Source of the DNA: Agarophyton chilense
Taxonomy: Eukaryota > Rhodophyta > Florideophyceae > Gracilariales > Gracilariaceae
DNA length: 64,000 bases
Reading direction: 5' to 3'
NCBI GenBank assembly: GCA_030374765.1
Contig: JARGXX010000004.1
Coordinates: 1,426,001-1,490,000, forward strand
The notes beneath the pieces were generated by a model. It saw only the letters and a program-made list of their open reading frames with translations. It ran no database searches and was not told where the DNA came from. Positions 1 through 11,625 of the stretch are shown here, one piece after another; positions within the stretch are counted from its first letter, which is position 1; every line of letters begins with the position of its first letter. The translations under genes and the position numbers were made by a program.

Positions 1-1378
1 TCAATGCGGTCTCCTCGCGTGATTTTCCACTCCTTGCCCTTACAGCCTTCGACTTCAGGTGTGATGTCGAATGCGGGTTATGTATCCTCCGCTGGGATCA
101 ATCGAGCGCCGTCTCGTCGGGCTCAACGCAGCTATCCACATCTCACGGACTTTGTGGGACGAGACCCTCTCGACGAATCTGACCTCTTCGCGCAGGCTCC
201 CTGCTTCGACCCAGTCGCTCTTCGCGATGACGCGTTGATCAGCCGGTACGTCTTCAGCGGTTACATTCTAGATGGACTTCCTTATGCGGATATCCGCAGC
301 CACAATTGGCTTACTCACCGTGCTTTGCCAGATATCGTGGTTGCCGCCGACGAATGGCGCGGCTTACGCGATGTACGCGATGCGGCACTCTGCTTTCGCC
401 GGCCCCTGCTCCGTGCGGACTTCCACTTCCCTAACAAGAGAGACATTACTTATTGAGATTTTACTCGTTGGGAACGACGTACGAGATCCCGCTTGGGGTA
501 CCTGCTTCCATACCAAATGATCGAGATTGATGGAGTTAGGCGGGATGCTCGCGTCGGGAGGTATGTCGCGCTGCCAGAACAATGGGCGGAGATCGAGAGC
601 CCTCGTGGATGTCCGGTGGAGCATCCTCCTACCATAACCTATATCCGTTCCGCGTTGATTAACGACCCGTTCTCGGGATACTGGACGGTCGTGTTCTCCG
701 AGTTCATTGCTAAGATCGCAGCGTATATCCTCTGCGATGCATACGATACCTATCGTGTTCGGTACATGTCGCCAATAGCGCGGAGATATGCGAGACAACT
801 CGATCTTTCCTTTGTGTTGGGGTCACGTGCCAATTATGACGAATTCCTACTCTTGGTGAACTAGATCGACAGTACCGACCGGCATGGGGTTCCATTGGAG
901 CAATCAGCTAGAAGCACCAACGGTGCGTCATCGAGATCACTCGCCGGGACGCACTGCTATTGCTGGAGATTTTGTATGGTACAATCCCTGGACCAGCCAG
1001 ATAATCAAGCCCGATCAGGCTCGTGACCTTCGTGCGAATCCTAGGGAGTTCCCTTAAAATCAGCGTTCTGGATATTTGTACCAGTCCACACCTTCCGAGT
1101 TTGCAGATCAGGAGTATGAAGAAGCTGCAGGTGCTGATGCAGAACTCGATTTCGAGGATGAAGCTGAACTATTCCGTACTGCGCCAGTAACGGCTGGTTC
1201 GCCACCAACGGCTACGACATCGGGTGTCAATCCGTCGATGGGATACTATCATAGGTTCGCCCAACAACCGAGCGATGCGGAAGATCCCTTTTTGGCACCG
1301 TTGAGACAATTCCTCTTAGACGCGGGTTTCCCAAATCACATCTGCAAGGCGATCGTGCTGCGCTTATCGGCATGCTGA
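1..1378 (+). pseudogene. antisense ORF of Gypsy A (aORF-A), partial and broken
   Basis: Coding remnant on the strand opposite to Gypsy A pol. The N-terminus lies outside the window. Frame 1 is open to TGA at 454-456 and continues in the same frame to TAG at 862-864. After a frameshift, frame 2 carries SPGRTAIAGDFVWYNPW around 938-988, a TAA at 1055-1057, and an acidic C-terminal part ending at 1378. It matches aORF-C at 36.8-38.7 kb in several blocks: LLRADF/IIRAEF, GYLLPYQ/GFFVPYQ, INDPFSGYW/IEDPHSGLW, AAYIL/AAYVL, RQLDL, and AGDF..NPW. No known family is recognised. The conservation with C, B and this copy having different breaks, suggests a once-coding passenger gene of these retrotransposons. 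Confidence 0.7.
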
Positions 1379-1550
1379 ATCATCATACCAGCGGGTAAGT
1401 TCTCTGACAGACTTTAGATGTCGTCAAAACCCTCGAGGCGATAATATAAACCAAATTCTTGTGTTTCCGTGACTTCACATTTCCCTAAGTACTTCTTCTC
1501 GAGTCTTCTCGTCTTCTTCTCTCACATCCTTCTTCTGAAGAGAAAGGGGA

Positions 1551-1832
1551 TTAGCAGCCGCTCCGCGAAATCGCGTCTAGAAAGCCCACTATCGCGGCGT
1601 CGATCTCCGCAGGGAGTGGTACTCGAATGCGACGATGATAACGCACAACCTGCGAGCGCGGGATATGAGTTATAGGTTCCCATGTATCCACTTCCGGAGG
1701 AAACCCGTACCAACGGCTACAATACAGTAGTATGTGGTTGTCTACGTCTTCGCCATGATCGATGATGCGATCTATGACATATTCCTGGGCATTTCCCAAC
1801 GTTTCGTCGGATGGCGAGAGGGTTCGGTTCAC
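1551..1832 (-). pseudogene. chromodomain at the end of Gypsy A pol
   Basis: An open 93-residue stretch contains a chromodomain: EYVIDRIIDH, then a SRWYGFPP segment with the aromatic-cage Trp, then VDTWEP and HIPRSQVVRYHRR. Chromodomains at the integrase C-terminus mark the chromovirus branch of Ty3/Gypsy and are thought to target insertion to modified chromatin. It follows the pol remnant after a broken linker (about 1900-2600) and converges with aORF-A, whose end is at 1378. The equivalent domains of elements B and C are at 8098-8502 and 38945-39120. Confidence 0.8.
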
Positions 1833-1937
1833 TGGCTTATACCGTCTGACAAACTAATGCGTTGAATCCTGACGGGATATGACAACGTTGTTGTTTCCTT
1901 GAACCTTTCGAGAGGGCGCTTGGTAACTCCCTATATC

Positions 1938-4584
1938 TTAAGGTTGAACCTGTGTGGTCTGTTGGGACAGCTGAGGGCCTTCTTGTGCCTCTTTAGCGTC
2001 GTTCTCGGCTTCTGATTGCACAGTCGTCGGGTCTAAGGCAATCCGTTTTTCTTCACGTTTCTTGTTCTGTCTGTCCTTCTGAGGGTTCTGAGCCAAACTG
2101 GGCTTCTTCACCGAGGGTTCGGCCGGGTATGCATCCACCCCCAATGGAGGTTTAGCTTCATCTTCGCTTTCTTCTCTTCGGTCGGCTGCCAAGCGCAATC
2201 GCTCAGTAAGTGGCGTTCCACTTGACGGTTCAACTTGAACGGGTGATGGCGTGTGTGCACCCGCTTCTGGACCGGATATAATTGGATCAATTTTAAAAAT
2301 TTCTTTCCTATCGTCAGGTACTGTGGTCGTACCAGAGTGCTGGCTCTTGCCACGGTGCTTATTCATATTTTCGGAGAATTTTCATTGGATGCCAATGTAC
2401 TGCCGCGCAGCGGGAGATCACGAGTCGTGTCCGCGCCGTGTGCCACGGGAGGCGGATCGTCTGATTCGACGGGTAGCACCCGTTCCTGCCGATAAACAGC
2501 GCTTTCTTTCCCAGTTTCCTGGGGTTAAGAGTTCTCTGAGGCGGTTTCAACGCGATCGCGCGAAAATCGTTCAACGTCTTCTCCTGTCTTCAGGACTACT
2601 GTGTCATCGGTGAGCTCCATTACCTTGAAAGGTCCGGATGATACCGGTAGCGATTTGTAACGTGGTCCATCCTGCTTTTCAGGTCGTTCCATGCGAACAA
2701 ACGCGTATCATTCTACCCAGAGGTCTGACATCTGCCTTCGCCATCGGGCGTCCGAATTACATTTGTAACGCGCTTGCGTTTTTGCATATTCTCGAGCGGC
2801 TTGCTCTGTCCTTAACCTCAGGTCGTTTCTCCACTTCAGATGGCTCTACGTCGGTGTCGGTTTGTCTTCCTCGACTTCGTCCAACCTAATAGGTAGTGAA
2901 GGTAGGCTACCTGATATCACGAGATCAAAAGGAGCCCCCTTTGTAGATGTATGCACTTGTGTGTTGTACGCATAACAGAGTGTTTCTGTGTACATGTCCC
3001 ACTCCTTCGGGTGATCCGCGATGTAATGCCAAAGAGCGGCTAATAACGTATGGTTGTAACGTCCCACCTGACCATCACACTGTGGGTGGTAGGTTGTGGC
3101 AAACACGTTCTTGATGCCCATTATTCGGCAAACGTTCTGAAAGAATTTAGCAACAAACTGCTTTCCAATATCTGATAGCAGAACTTCCGGCGGTCCGTAC
3201 ACATACATCCAGTGTTTAATGAAAGCCTGAGCTATTACCGAGGCGGTTAGCCTCTTCAACGGTACAGTCCGTACAATTTTTTAAAATCAATCCGTAATTT
3301 CAAATAGGTAGCGATACCCTTGATTGGAACGATTTGGCTCTCCAAGTATGTCGATGCTGACGAATTGTACAGGCGCCTTCGCCGGGAATAGGGACATCTT
3401 TTTCCTCCTCTTATAGAGTTTCACGCGATTCATCGCACACGTTCGGCATAGCTTTACCGTAGCACTGCAGTCCATTGCCAACGTTGGCCAATAGAAGTCC
3501 CTTTTTAGGGTCATAAACAACTTTGTTCTTCCTGGGTGTCCAGATAGCTTTTCATAATGGGCCAAGTAGAGCACACGACTCTTCAACGCGTGCGGAACCA
3601 CGATCTGATCATGCTTCTCGAAATGTCTGAGCATTATACCTCGTGACTCGAGCGAAAAGGGCTGATCCTCGCCCCTGTTATGACGACAGCGTATCGTTGC
3701 ACAGAAGTTATCTGTGAGTTGCTCATTGAAGAGCTCAGCGATCGAGATACACTCGAGTTGATCAGAAGGTTCAGTTCCATGGGTTGCCATGAGAGGGTCC
3801 ACTCGGGAGTAATCCTTTTCATTTTCCTGATCTTCAAGTTGCGTTTCATCTTTGTTCATCTCCATTGAGAAACACGGTATATCTTCATCGATTTCTCCTT
3901 GGGTTTCCCTTCAAGTTTCCAATCGCGATAAAGCGTCGGCTTGTATGTTAACCAGTTCCTTCTTATATTTAACTTCTAAATTGAATTCAGATAGGCGTAA
4001 GCGCCAACGTCTTAATCTCCCGGAGGGATCTGTTTTTGATAATAACCATCGTAGGGATGAATGATCCGTATGGATGGTAAACGTTTCTCCCTGGAGATAG
4101 GGTCGTGAAGTAGTCAGCGCCCACACTACCGCAAGGCATTCCTTTTCTGATACTGAGTAATTCTTATTTGCAGCGTTCAGCGTTCGTGACCAGTAACCGA
4201 TTGGTTTCCTCTGACCGTCCGGATGAGTCTGAAAAAGGGCACATCCTACCTGATACTTGCCGGAGTCAGTATCCAAAGAATAGGGTAGGTTGGGTTTGGG
4301 CAATGCCAAGATTGGTGCTGTGACTAGTTTTGTCTTTAAAGTCTTGAAGGCTTCGTGATCGGCGGGTCCGAATTTTTCGAGCTTAACAGGCTGTCCTTTA
4401 CGGAACAATGCGTTCAATATAGCTGCAATATGATAGTAGTGCGGTATGAATCGTCCATAGACGGTACACAATCCAAGGAAGGGTCGCAATTGATTCTGTG
4501 TTGACGGTGGTTGCGATGCTCAGACTGCCGCTGTCTGAGCTTCATGAATTGCAAGCTGACCAGGCCTAATTATGTGGCCCAAGT
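1938..4584 (-). pseudogene. pol: Gypsy A pol remnant: RT end, RNase H, integrase, GPY/F
   Basis: Read right to left. The RT tail (LGHIIRPGQ, 4490-4584) is interrupted by a stop. RNase H at 3911-4489 has ENVYGRFIPHY-like thumb sequence, KPIGYWSRTLN, NYSVSEKECLAV, FTIHTDHSSLRWLL and QADALSRL. Integrase is in two frames (3287-3865 and 2846-3259): zinc-binding HYEKLSGHPG...CRTCA, first catalytic Asp in FVSIDILGE, second in LSDIGKQF (altered from the usual DNG), and Glu position in a GQVGRYNHTL segment where the usual Glu is replaced by Gly-Arg. A GPY/F-like segment (ELTDDTVVLKTG...RFSRDRVE) lies at about 2545-2625. Glu loss, frame breaks and the missing 5' half show that it is inactive. Confidence 0.85.
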
Positions 4585-5251
4585 TGTAGTACCCGCTCTA
4601 ACGGAGAGAGCAGACACCTGCGACAGCGTTCGGACTGCCGATGGGTCGCTTGCGGCGAAGGAAAAGGGGTGGTAGAGCTACATCACCAGCGAGCTGGAAG
4701 TGGGGTGTAAGGCCACTACTCGCCAGCGAGGGTGAACAGTGCAACTGTAAAACGTTGATGGAACGTAGGTATGAGACGGCTCGTGAAGTGGTTGGGGGCT
4801 GACTATCTATTATAGCTCGTCCGGATCTCCGGTTAAGGAATCCTAAGCGAGGAACAGAATAGTCGTGATGCCCATGTTGTCTCCTTTACTTGGAGTCGGC
4901 GCTCACCTCTGGTAGACTATATACTGTGTACCAGGGTGAGTGCCCAAATAAATATATAAATAATACCCAGTGGTCAGCCACTTAGCCAAACCACTGTATG
5001 GGTATGGTCCCTAATGGACGTCTAGCTACGAAGGGTAGTAAAGCCTGCCACGTGGATCGCCAATACATGCGCCGTTGCAAGCCAGTACACTCGTGATACC
5101 ACGTGTTCCACTAATGTACCCTGCCTCCTGGCATCCTACGCGGTGTGCCGTTTCATATCACAAGTTTGATGACATCACTCACTTATGAGTTCCAACCGCG
5201 ACTTCGCAAAAAATCATCCTATCGGATTCCCCGACATAGTAGAATACTACA
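4585..5251. repeat. LTR of family X, copy 1 (667 bp)
   Basis: Starts TGTAGTA and ends ATACTACA, giving TG...CA termini inside a short inverted repeat. It is the reverse complement of the solo LTR at 59289-59955, of the same length and similar throughout by eye, and of the more diverged copy at 13521-14236. The flanks are RT of minus-strand Gypsy A on the left and RT of plus-strand Gypsy B on the right. Flanking pentamers are CAAGT and TCCAA, so there is no target duplication. This suggests recombination or deletion after insertion. Confidence 0.8.
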
Positions 5252-8010
5252 TCCAACACCCATACCGTACAGGCCTGAAGGGTAGGGAAATTATCGCCGA
5301 CCGGATGAACAAAATGGGCAAAGCTCACGTCAGAGAGCCTGTGCCTCCTAATCAATCCGAATGGGCAAGTCCCCTTGTCCTTGCGACTAAAAAAGATGGC
5401 TCCGTCAGGTTCTGTGTTGACTACAGGAAGCTGAACGCAGTAAACAAGAGGTACTCATACCCGATATCCCGTATGGATGACTGTCTAGATTTCTGAGGTG
5501 AAACTGCCGTATTTACAACACTGGACGCTAACTCCGGACATTGGCAGATCCCTTTGGCCGAATATGCGAGAGCGCTGACAACCTTCACCACCTATTAAGG
5601 TCTGTTCAGATTTACTCGTATGCCCTTTGGGTTAAAGAATGCACCAGCAGCCTTACAACGGGTAATGGACATCATACTGTCCAAATTCAAATGGAAATTC
5701 GCCCTGGTCTATTTTGATGACGTATTCATATTCTCACGGACCGTTAAGGAACACCTTCGCAACGTGGAGACGATGCTAACAATCCCACAGGACGCTGTAG
5801 TGACAACGAAACTATGCAATTGCACCTTCTTCCAAGTCTTGGTGGACTATCTCTGTCACGTTGTCCTCCCAAGAAATCTAAAGAAAGCCACACGGACCAC
5901 GAAAGAGATTCTCCAGGCTAAACCTCCCAGACCTCACACGGAACTACGATCCTTCGTGGGCTTGTGCAATGTTTACACACGTTTTGTCCAATAGTTTGCT
6001 AAAATGTCGTCCCCTCTCAACGAAATGCTGAAGATGGGAACACCTTCGGAATTTGAGGCCCTTACCGAAGACCAGTACGAAGCATTTCAGACCCTAAAGG
6101 ACAAATTACTGAACCCACCTATACTGGCTTTACCAAAAGCCAATAAGCCCTTTGTGCTGGACACAGACGCCTCTGATGTCCAAGTGAGATGTACACTGCT
6201 ACAGGAACAAGAGTCACCGAAGGACTATCGACCTATTGGATACTGGAGAATAACGCTCACCAGCGCGGAGCGAAACTACAGTACTACCGAAAAGGAATTT
6301 CTAGCCATCTTATTTTCCGTATTGACACTCCTTCCGTACTTCGAGGGAACTAAGTTTACCATTAGGACAGACCACGATTCATTCCGCTGGCTACTCAATA
6401 TGACCGATGCATCAAGTCGCCTCGATCGTCGGCGCCTCAGGCTGTCCGAATATAACTACGAGATAACCTATAGGCCAGGCATCAAGCACCAGGCAGCAGA
6501 TGCCCTCTCGCAAATCATTACCGACGGAACTGATGACACGCCATTGGGCGACCTCAATTCTACTCCCTTCGCAGATGATGGACCTCAGAATAATACGGAA
6601 ATGGATGACCTTATTGGTATGGTCGAAGTGGATGATCCTGAGGTAAAGGAAAACGAAGTATACCTCTTGGACTGGGAGACATTACCACCTAATTCGACAA
6701 TACCTCAGGTTAATGCGATAACCCCAGAAGAAAAAGAGCTCCTCCCTATAATTATTGAGGAGCTGCTACGAGCGCAGGTCGAAAAAGAGTACTGCAAGGA
6801 ACCGGCCCAGTTGGTAAGAGCCTCTGGATGCTTATTCGACTACGACCGATTCGAACTATTATGTCGCCGCTCTCCAGTGGATAGCGCACTCCAACGGAGT
6901 AGTACCAAGGTCACTAAGGGCGCGATTCCTATACCTCGCCCATTTCCCTCGCTTGGCTGGTCACCCTGGAGGCCGACGAATGTACCAGACCCTAAGACAG
7001 TTCTTCTACTGGCCAATAATGGCGCAGGACCTACTGCAAACCGCACGGAACTGTACTTCGTGCGCACAAATCCGAGGGTCTCGCGCCAACCATCAAACCA
7101 AATTGAAGCTCTTCCCCGCCGCAGGTCCGATGGAATTTGTCACAATGGATATACTTCGGCCTTTACCTAAGTCGTCCCATGGAAATCGAGTTGTCTTGGT
7201 AATAACCGGTAGGTTTACCAAACTTACCAGAGCCCTACCCCTAGGGAAGACAACAACCACGGATGTCGCCACGGCCTTCTTGTCCCACTTAGTATATCCA
7301 TATGGCATGCCACTCTACCTCCTTAGGGATAATGACAGCCAGTTTGTATCCAAATTCTTCTCACACGTTTGCGCTACCTTTGGTATCAAGCATGTGACAA
7401 CCACGGCGTACCACCCGCCAAACCATGGCCAAGCCGAACGCTTCAACCGCACCCTTCTGGACCGATTGGCTCACTACGTATCGGAGCACCGATTGGTCTG
7501 GGACGACTACGTTGAGCCACTGATTTATGCCTACAAGACGCAAGTGCACGTTTCCATGGGGACAATACTTTTCGACCTAACGCTAACGAGATCGCCACCG
7601 CCGATTGCTGTTGACCTTCAGGAGTCTATTACACCCCGGGACATAACCGAAGGAATGACTCTTACGCAGGGGAAGCGCTACTCGCGCCGACGCATCGACC
7701 GCATTATTCAATCGGCTAGAGCTGTACTGAACAAAGCCCAACGGCGCTACAAGGTCAATGTCGACAAAGCCTTCTGGAAAACATCTACCTTTGGGAAAGG
7801 AGAATTATTTTACCTGGACCGGCACTGAAGGACAGTGATGAACTCTAGGACACTACGCGGAAGCTATTACCCCGCTCTACAGGACCATACAAACTCCTTA
7901 AAGCCAATCAACACACCATTATGTTACGAATTGACGGCCTACAAGACACCGTATCTATTGGCCGGGTGACACGAGCCCCCAGCTCTCCCGAATAACCAAA
8001 GTCTTAGCTC
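5252..8010 (+). pseudogene. pol: Gypsy B pol: RT, RNase H, integrase
   Basis: RT runs from QHPYRTG through WASPLVLATKKDGSVRFCVD, TTLDANSGHWQ and MPFGLKNAPAALQR to the catalytic box YFDDVFIF. Stops occur near 5494, 5596 and 5992. The RNase H frame 6004-7170 has VLDTDASD, YWRITL, NYSTTEKEFLAI, IRTDHDSFRWLL and AADALSQ. A frameshift near 6930 moves to frame 6953-7828 with integrase: HPGGRRMYQ...CTSCA zinc finger, catalytic Asp in FVTMDIL, Asp in LLRDNDSQF and Glu in GQAERFNRTL. All three DDE residues are present. After the stop at 7828 a GPY/F-like stretch continues broken to about 8010. The N-terminal cut and the shifts make autonomous activity unlikely. Confidence 0.9.
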
Positions 8011-8097
8011 CCTGGTCCAACGATATAACTACGAACTCAGGTCGACGCTCAAGTCCCCACACCCCCTAAGGCAGTTCCAGCGGACCCGAATAGCCCC

Positions 8098-8502
8098 ATG
8101 GACCCGATGGTCTGTGGAAATGACAATGACCCATCTCTCCCGACCGACTCCGATGAATTCGCCTTGCTGGACCACACTCACCTTCCGGAGAATGAACAAC
8201 AACCGGAATACGTGATTGAGCGCATCATCTCCGCTGGTCGGGAAGAGGATGGAACTATGCGCTATCGCGTCTGTTGGTTCGGCCACACCCCTGAGGAAGA
8301 CACTTGGCAAGAGCCTCAAACCATTCCGACTAATTTTATCGCCTGCTATTGGCGCAAAATCGGCAGCACAGAGCGCTTCCTTCATAAGGGGGCAACCATG
8401 GGCCCGGATAATACCAAAACGCTTCCCAAATCGCCTCCCGACACGACAATTCGCCGTAGCGCCCGCATCAGGGAACAAAGTCAGTCCTCAGGCGCCACCT
8501 GA
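8098..8502 (+). pseudogene. chromodomain tail of Gypsy B pol
   Basis: An open 134-codon stretch starting with ATG, but probably the downstream end of pol. The chromodomain core reads EYVIERIISAG, YRVCWFGHTPEEDTW and QTIPTNFIACYWRK, with the Trp of the aromatic cage and the EDTW motif. It ends in a basic tail with RRSARIREQS. The next recognisable coding sequence, aORF-B, is on the other strand and begins to be readable from 8642, so the two genes converge as in elements A and C. Confidence 0.8.
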
Positions 8503-8641
8503 GGAAGACCTGAGACAATCTCAAGGTTTGGAAGTCGTCCTGAGGCACGCACGTTTGAGGAATACAGGAGCAACTTTGGGAAAGCACCAGCATTACTTTA
8601 TTTGACTATCTAGCAGAGGCCTAACAGCCCTCGCCATGACC

Positions 8642-11290
8642 TCAAGGTTTGCGAAAGCGCTCCGAACACCAACAGGACTCATTGTGGCGGCCCAAGAGTA
8701 ACTCTGTCGTCTTCATTGGAACCTGGCGGAGCGAAACCGGGACAGGGTCACCGGGGCAGTCTACTGTACCGATAGGACCGGCCCGAGAGAGCCGAGCTCG
8801 CTTTTTCGGCGGAGATTCACTTGCCGAACTCTTGTCACCATCGAAAGCCTCCCGGTCGCTCAAATTTAGATTATCCCGGGCATCCAAGTCGGCAGTAACT
8901 CTCTGGGACATCATGTGTGCATTCTGCTGCAGTAGATGGACCATAGCGGTCTTCAGATTTTGACCTTATTGGACAACCGCGGCGTAGCGCGCCGAGCGAC
9001 GCGCCCAGGAGCAAACTTTCCTCAAGACTGTCGCAATGTCCATCGGGGCAGGAATACCAACGATACGGCAGATATGACGGAGATCCGTGGCTGCAGCCTT
9101 GGCCGAAGTAGGAAAATGCGAAAATGGAGAGGACAGAGCGATTTCGACGCCCCCAGTGGACGTTTGAGGCAGATCATCACCTACAGGACTTTCGGCCTCG
9201 ATAGTGACCTCGCCAAGAGAGATGTCCACTTGGGCGACGGGCGGCTCATATGAGAGTTCATCCTGAGGAGCAGCGCCCGGAGGAGCTGGAGGAGGGGAAG
9301 CGATCGGAAAGACAACAGAGGATTCGACCGGAGGGTTGACGCCCTCCACGGGTAGGACGAAGGGATCTTCCCTGAAGTATTCTCAATCGGACACACCAGC
9401 TGGAACGAACGGCGTGGCATCCACATCAGGCTCTAAGCATAGGGGATCGAAACCAATGGCCTTCGGGTAATAGTCGGGCACATGACGCCTCGGAATGTCC
9501 GATGGTTGATTCTCCAAAGGCTTGTCGGGATAGGAACAAGCGTCGTCCCGGCCCTGCGGATGCAGCGGACTCGGCGTGAACGAGTCGGTATCGTAGTCAT
9601 ACCAAAGGAATACGGGAGTCTCGCCCGACTTCACCTGTAAAAGATGATCCAAAAAGGCCTCGGCCTCCGCGACGGCTAGCTGGGTCTCATGGACGATATT
9701 CTAGATGCCCAGGATGCTTAGGAAACGGATCATGATGTCCGGAAGCGGGATTAGACGACCTAGAGGAAGGGGAATGTTCTCGTTATGCCATACCCTGCAA
9801 TCATCCGAACGGGCATTACCACGCCCTCCGTACTTCGCGGTATCCAGGAAGACCATAAGGGACATCACGTCGAACTCAACGAAGAGTACCTGCCAGGACA
9901 GTCAAGATCTTCGGCCATTGTCATCGCCCGTGCGTTGGGACGAACGATACGCCACTACGGACGGCGTGGGAACCAAAAAGAGCTGCGAGATAAGCCAGTA
10001 CAGCCCCCATTGGTTCTCATCCATGTGAGGAAGCGAGAGATATAACGGAGGACGTTTGTCTGCGCTCATGTCGTGAAACTCCACCTGGGGCCAACAGAAG
10101 AAGAACTACAAAGATTGACTCAAACGACCATCGGGCTCATGCATCTCGTTCCATTAGACTCTATTGGACATCCAAAACACGCTGCCATACGGCGGTCGGA
10201 AGCAATGAGCGCCAAAAGGTTGTTATCCTTCGAAGGATATCTCACATGAGGCGAGATGAAGTTCGCGTATAGGTCGGAGAGGAGTTTGTTCACCCTGAAC
10301 TGGTACTAGGCTTCCTTTTCGCAGCGAACGTACGGCATATTTGCTTGGATGGGGGTGCGACAGCGCGTCGCCGAACGCGGATCCACAGGACAATGCAACC
10401 AACGGTTATATCACAAGACTCTGCGCGCGTTCTTACTGCCCCTCCGGAAATTGGGGATGTTGGCGAACTTCCGCGCGTCGATATACATATGACAGAACCT
10501 CTGGTATTCTTCCACAGATAACGGCAGAACGGCATGACGCACTGCCCGTGGATTTCGTCCGATGGTATGGTCAAAGCGGTCCCCGTGGCCCTCATAAGCC
10601 ACTTTGAATGCTGAAGAGCTCCCGGCTTGGTTGTTTAAAGTAATGGTGCCGCTGAACACAGGTTGGTCCACCGGGAAACGGATAGGAAAAACCGACGGAA
10701 GGGAAAAGGTCCAGAGGGAGAATAGCATATCCCACAGGCTTATAAGGCGAGTTCGGCATCGCGCGCGACCAATGGAAAAGTACCACGATGGGAAGACGAG
10801 GTGACGGAGTTGACCTGAACGGAATGACGGCCGTAAACCACGGTGGACGAAGCGCGGAGGGTCGCTAAAGGAAGAACGGAAACTAAGGAAGGCCCCAATG
10901 ACCGTCAGAGGAGGAGAAGACAATGAACCGCCTCGGCAACGCAACGCGAGGAATGCGCTGGCGATGCACCTCTGGCCAGCGCTCACGGCGCGTGGGAGTT
11001 TCAGTCCTTAGGTAAAGTAATTTCCCTCCGGCGCAAATGGTCAGCTCACGTTACCCAGCCTCCCCGCAGTCGAAGACGAAGCGACGTCCCGTCGCGCCCA
11101 ATGGTACCGAGAGCGACGAAGTGCTCGCGTCTCCTGGGTCAATCATGAGGCCATCTGGACTTCGCCGTGACGGCCGAATCCTAAGGAGGGAGGTATGTGA
11201 AGAAGAAACGATACGGGTGGAGCCCTGTAAACCGCCAGACCCTGAGGGAACTGACAGATGCCACGTAGACTGGCCGACCTCAGCTGGACT
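8642..11290 (-). pseudogene. antisense ORF of Gypsy B (aORF-B), decayed
   Basis: Minus-strand coding remnant downstream of Gypsy B pol, with many stops and shifts. Matching blocks to aORF-A and aORF-C, read right to left: PVFSGTI near 10670 (A has YVFSGYI), RPPLYLSLPHMDENQWGLYW near 10020 (C has PPVVSYLGSFLIEDPHSGLW), AVAEAEAFLDHLLQ near 9670 (C has NNADEAQELIEIIRRF), SGETPVFLWYDYD near 9610 (C has LAGDFIFFNPW), and a C-terminal part ending in a Ser-rich tail with a basic KKRARL cluster near 8800. The order of the blocks is the same in all copies. No family is recognised. Upstream of about 10990 the reading is uncertain. Confidence 0.55.
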
Positions 11291-11291
11291 G

Positions 11292-11600
11292 ATGTAGATT
11301 ATTCATTTATTTCAATTAGTGTAATAGATTAGCATTACAGTGCCAGAGAGATGCCAGCGCCTCGCCATTACTATTTACTTGGCTCGAGTGACGCTTCTCC
11401 CTTAGAGTAAGGTAAGCACTGTTAGGATACTAAATAACCCCCTTTGGTATATTAGTCCCACCAATTAGTATTCAAGCCATAGTTTCCGTAGCTCCAACCT
11501 GTAGGACTACGCAGTAAACGCCAGCCCATTGCACCAAGTAATCTGGGAGTGCCGCCGTCAAGGATTCGAACCTTAGGACCCGCTCTACCACGCTACTACC
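11292..11600. repeat. possible partial 3' LTR of Gypsy B
   Basis: AT-richer, non-coding stretch between the start of aORF-B and the 3' remnant of Gypsy D, beginning TGTAGATTATTC. Position is the main argument: in element C the LTR begins just upstream of the aORF start. No second copy is present in the window to prove it. Confidence 0.3.
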
Positions 11601-11625
11601 GGTCGAGACCAGTACGCTGACCCAC
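11549..11625 (-). other. tRNA-like remnant with box B
   Basis: On the minus strand a T-arm reads TAAGG-TTCGAAT-CCTTG with five paired bases and contains an exact pol III box B, GGTTCGAATCC. It is followed by ACGGCGGCA, which looks like an acceptor 3' strand. A box A-like TAGCGTGGTAGAGC lies only about 10 bases upstream, so no normal anticodon arm fits and no matching 5' acceptor strand is seen. Best read as a tRNA-derived fragment or SINE-like piece rather than a working tRNA. Confidence 0.3.

Larger units (their letters stand above)
1..4584 (-). mobile_element. Ty3/Gypsy chromovirus A, truncated
   Basis: Minus-strand Ty3/Gypsy element running RT end - RNase H - integrase - GPY/F-like segment - chromodomain from right to left, followed by a plus-strand antisense gene (aORF-A) up to the window start. 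Its 5' half (LTR, gag, protease, most of RT) is missing: RT is cut at 4584 by an LTR of family X. The 3' LTR should lie left of the window. Stops and frameshifts show that it is dead. Confidence 0.85.
5252..11600 (+). mobile_element. Ty3/Gypsy chromovirus B, 5'-truncated
   Basis: Plus-strand element with RT - RNase H - integrase - chromodomain, then a minus-strand antisense gene (aORF-B) and a probable partial LTR near 11292-11600. LTR, gag and protease are missing: the first recognisable residues, QHPYRTG, directly follow LTR X. The pol is the least broken of the left-hand cluster but has stops and one clear frameshift. Confidence 0.85.

Noticed and set aside
5185..5251. ATG at 5185 as start of the Gypsy B pol
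   Set aside because: This ATG is inside LTR X copy 1; the RT sequence begins only after the LTR end at 5251, so the start is accidental.
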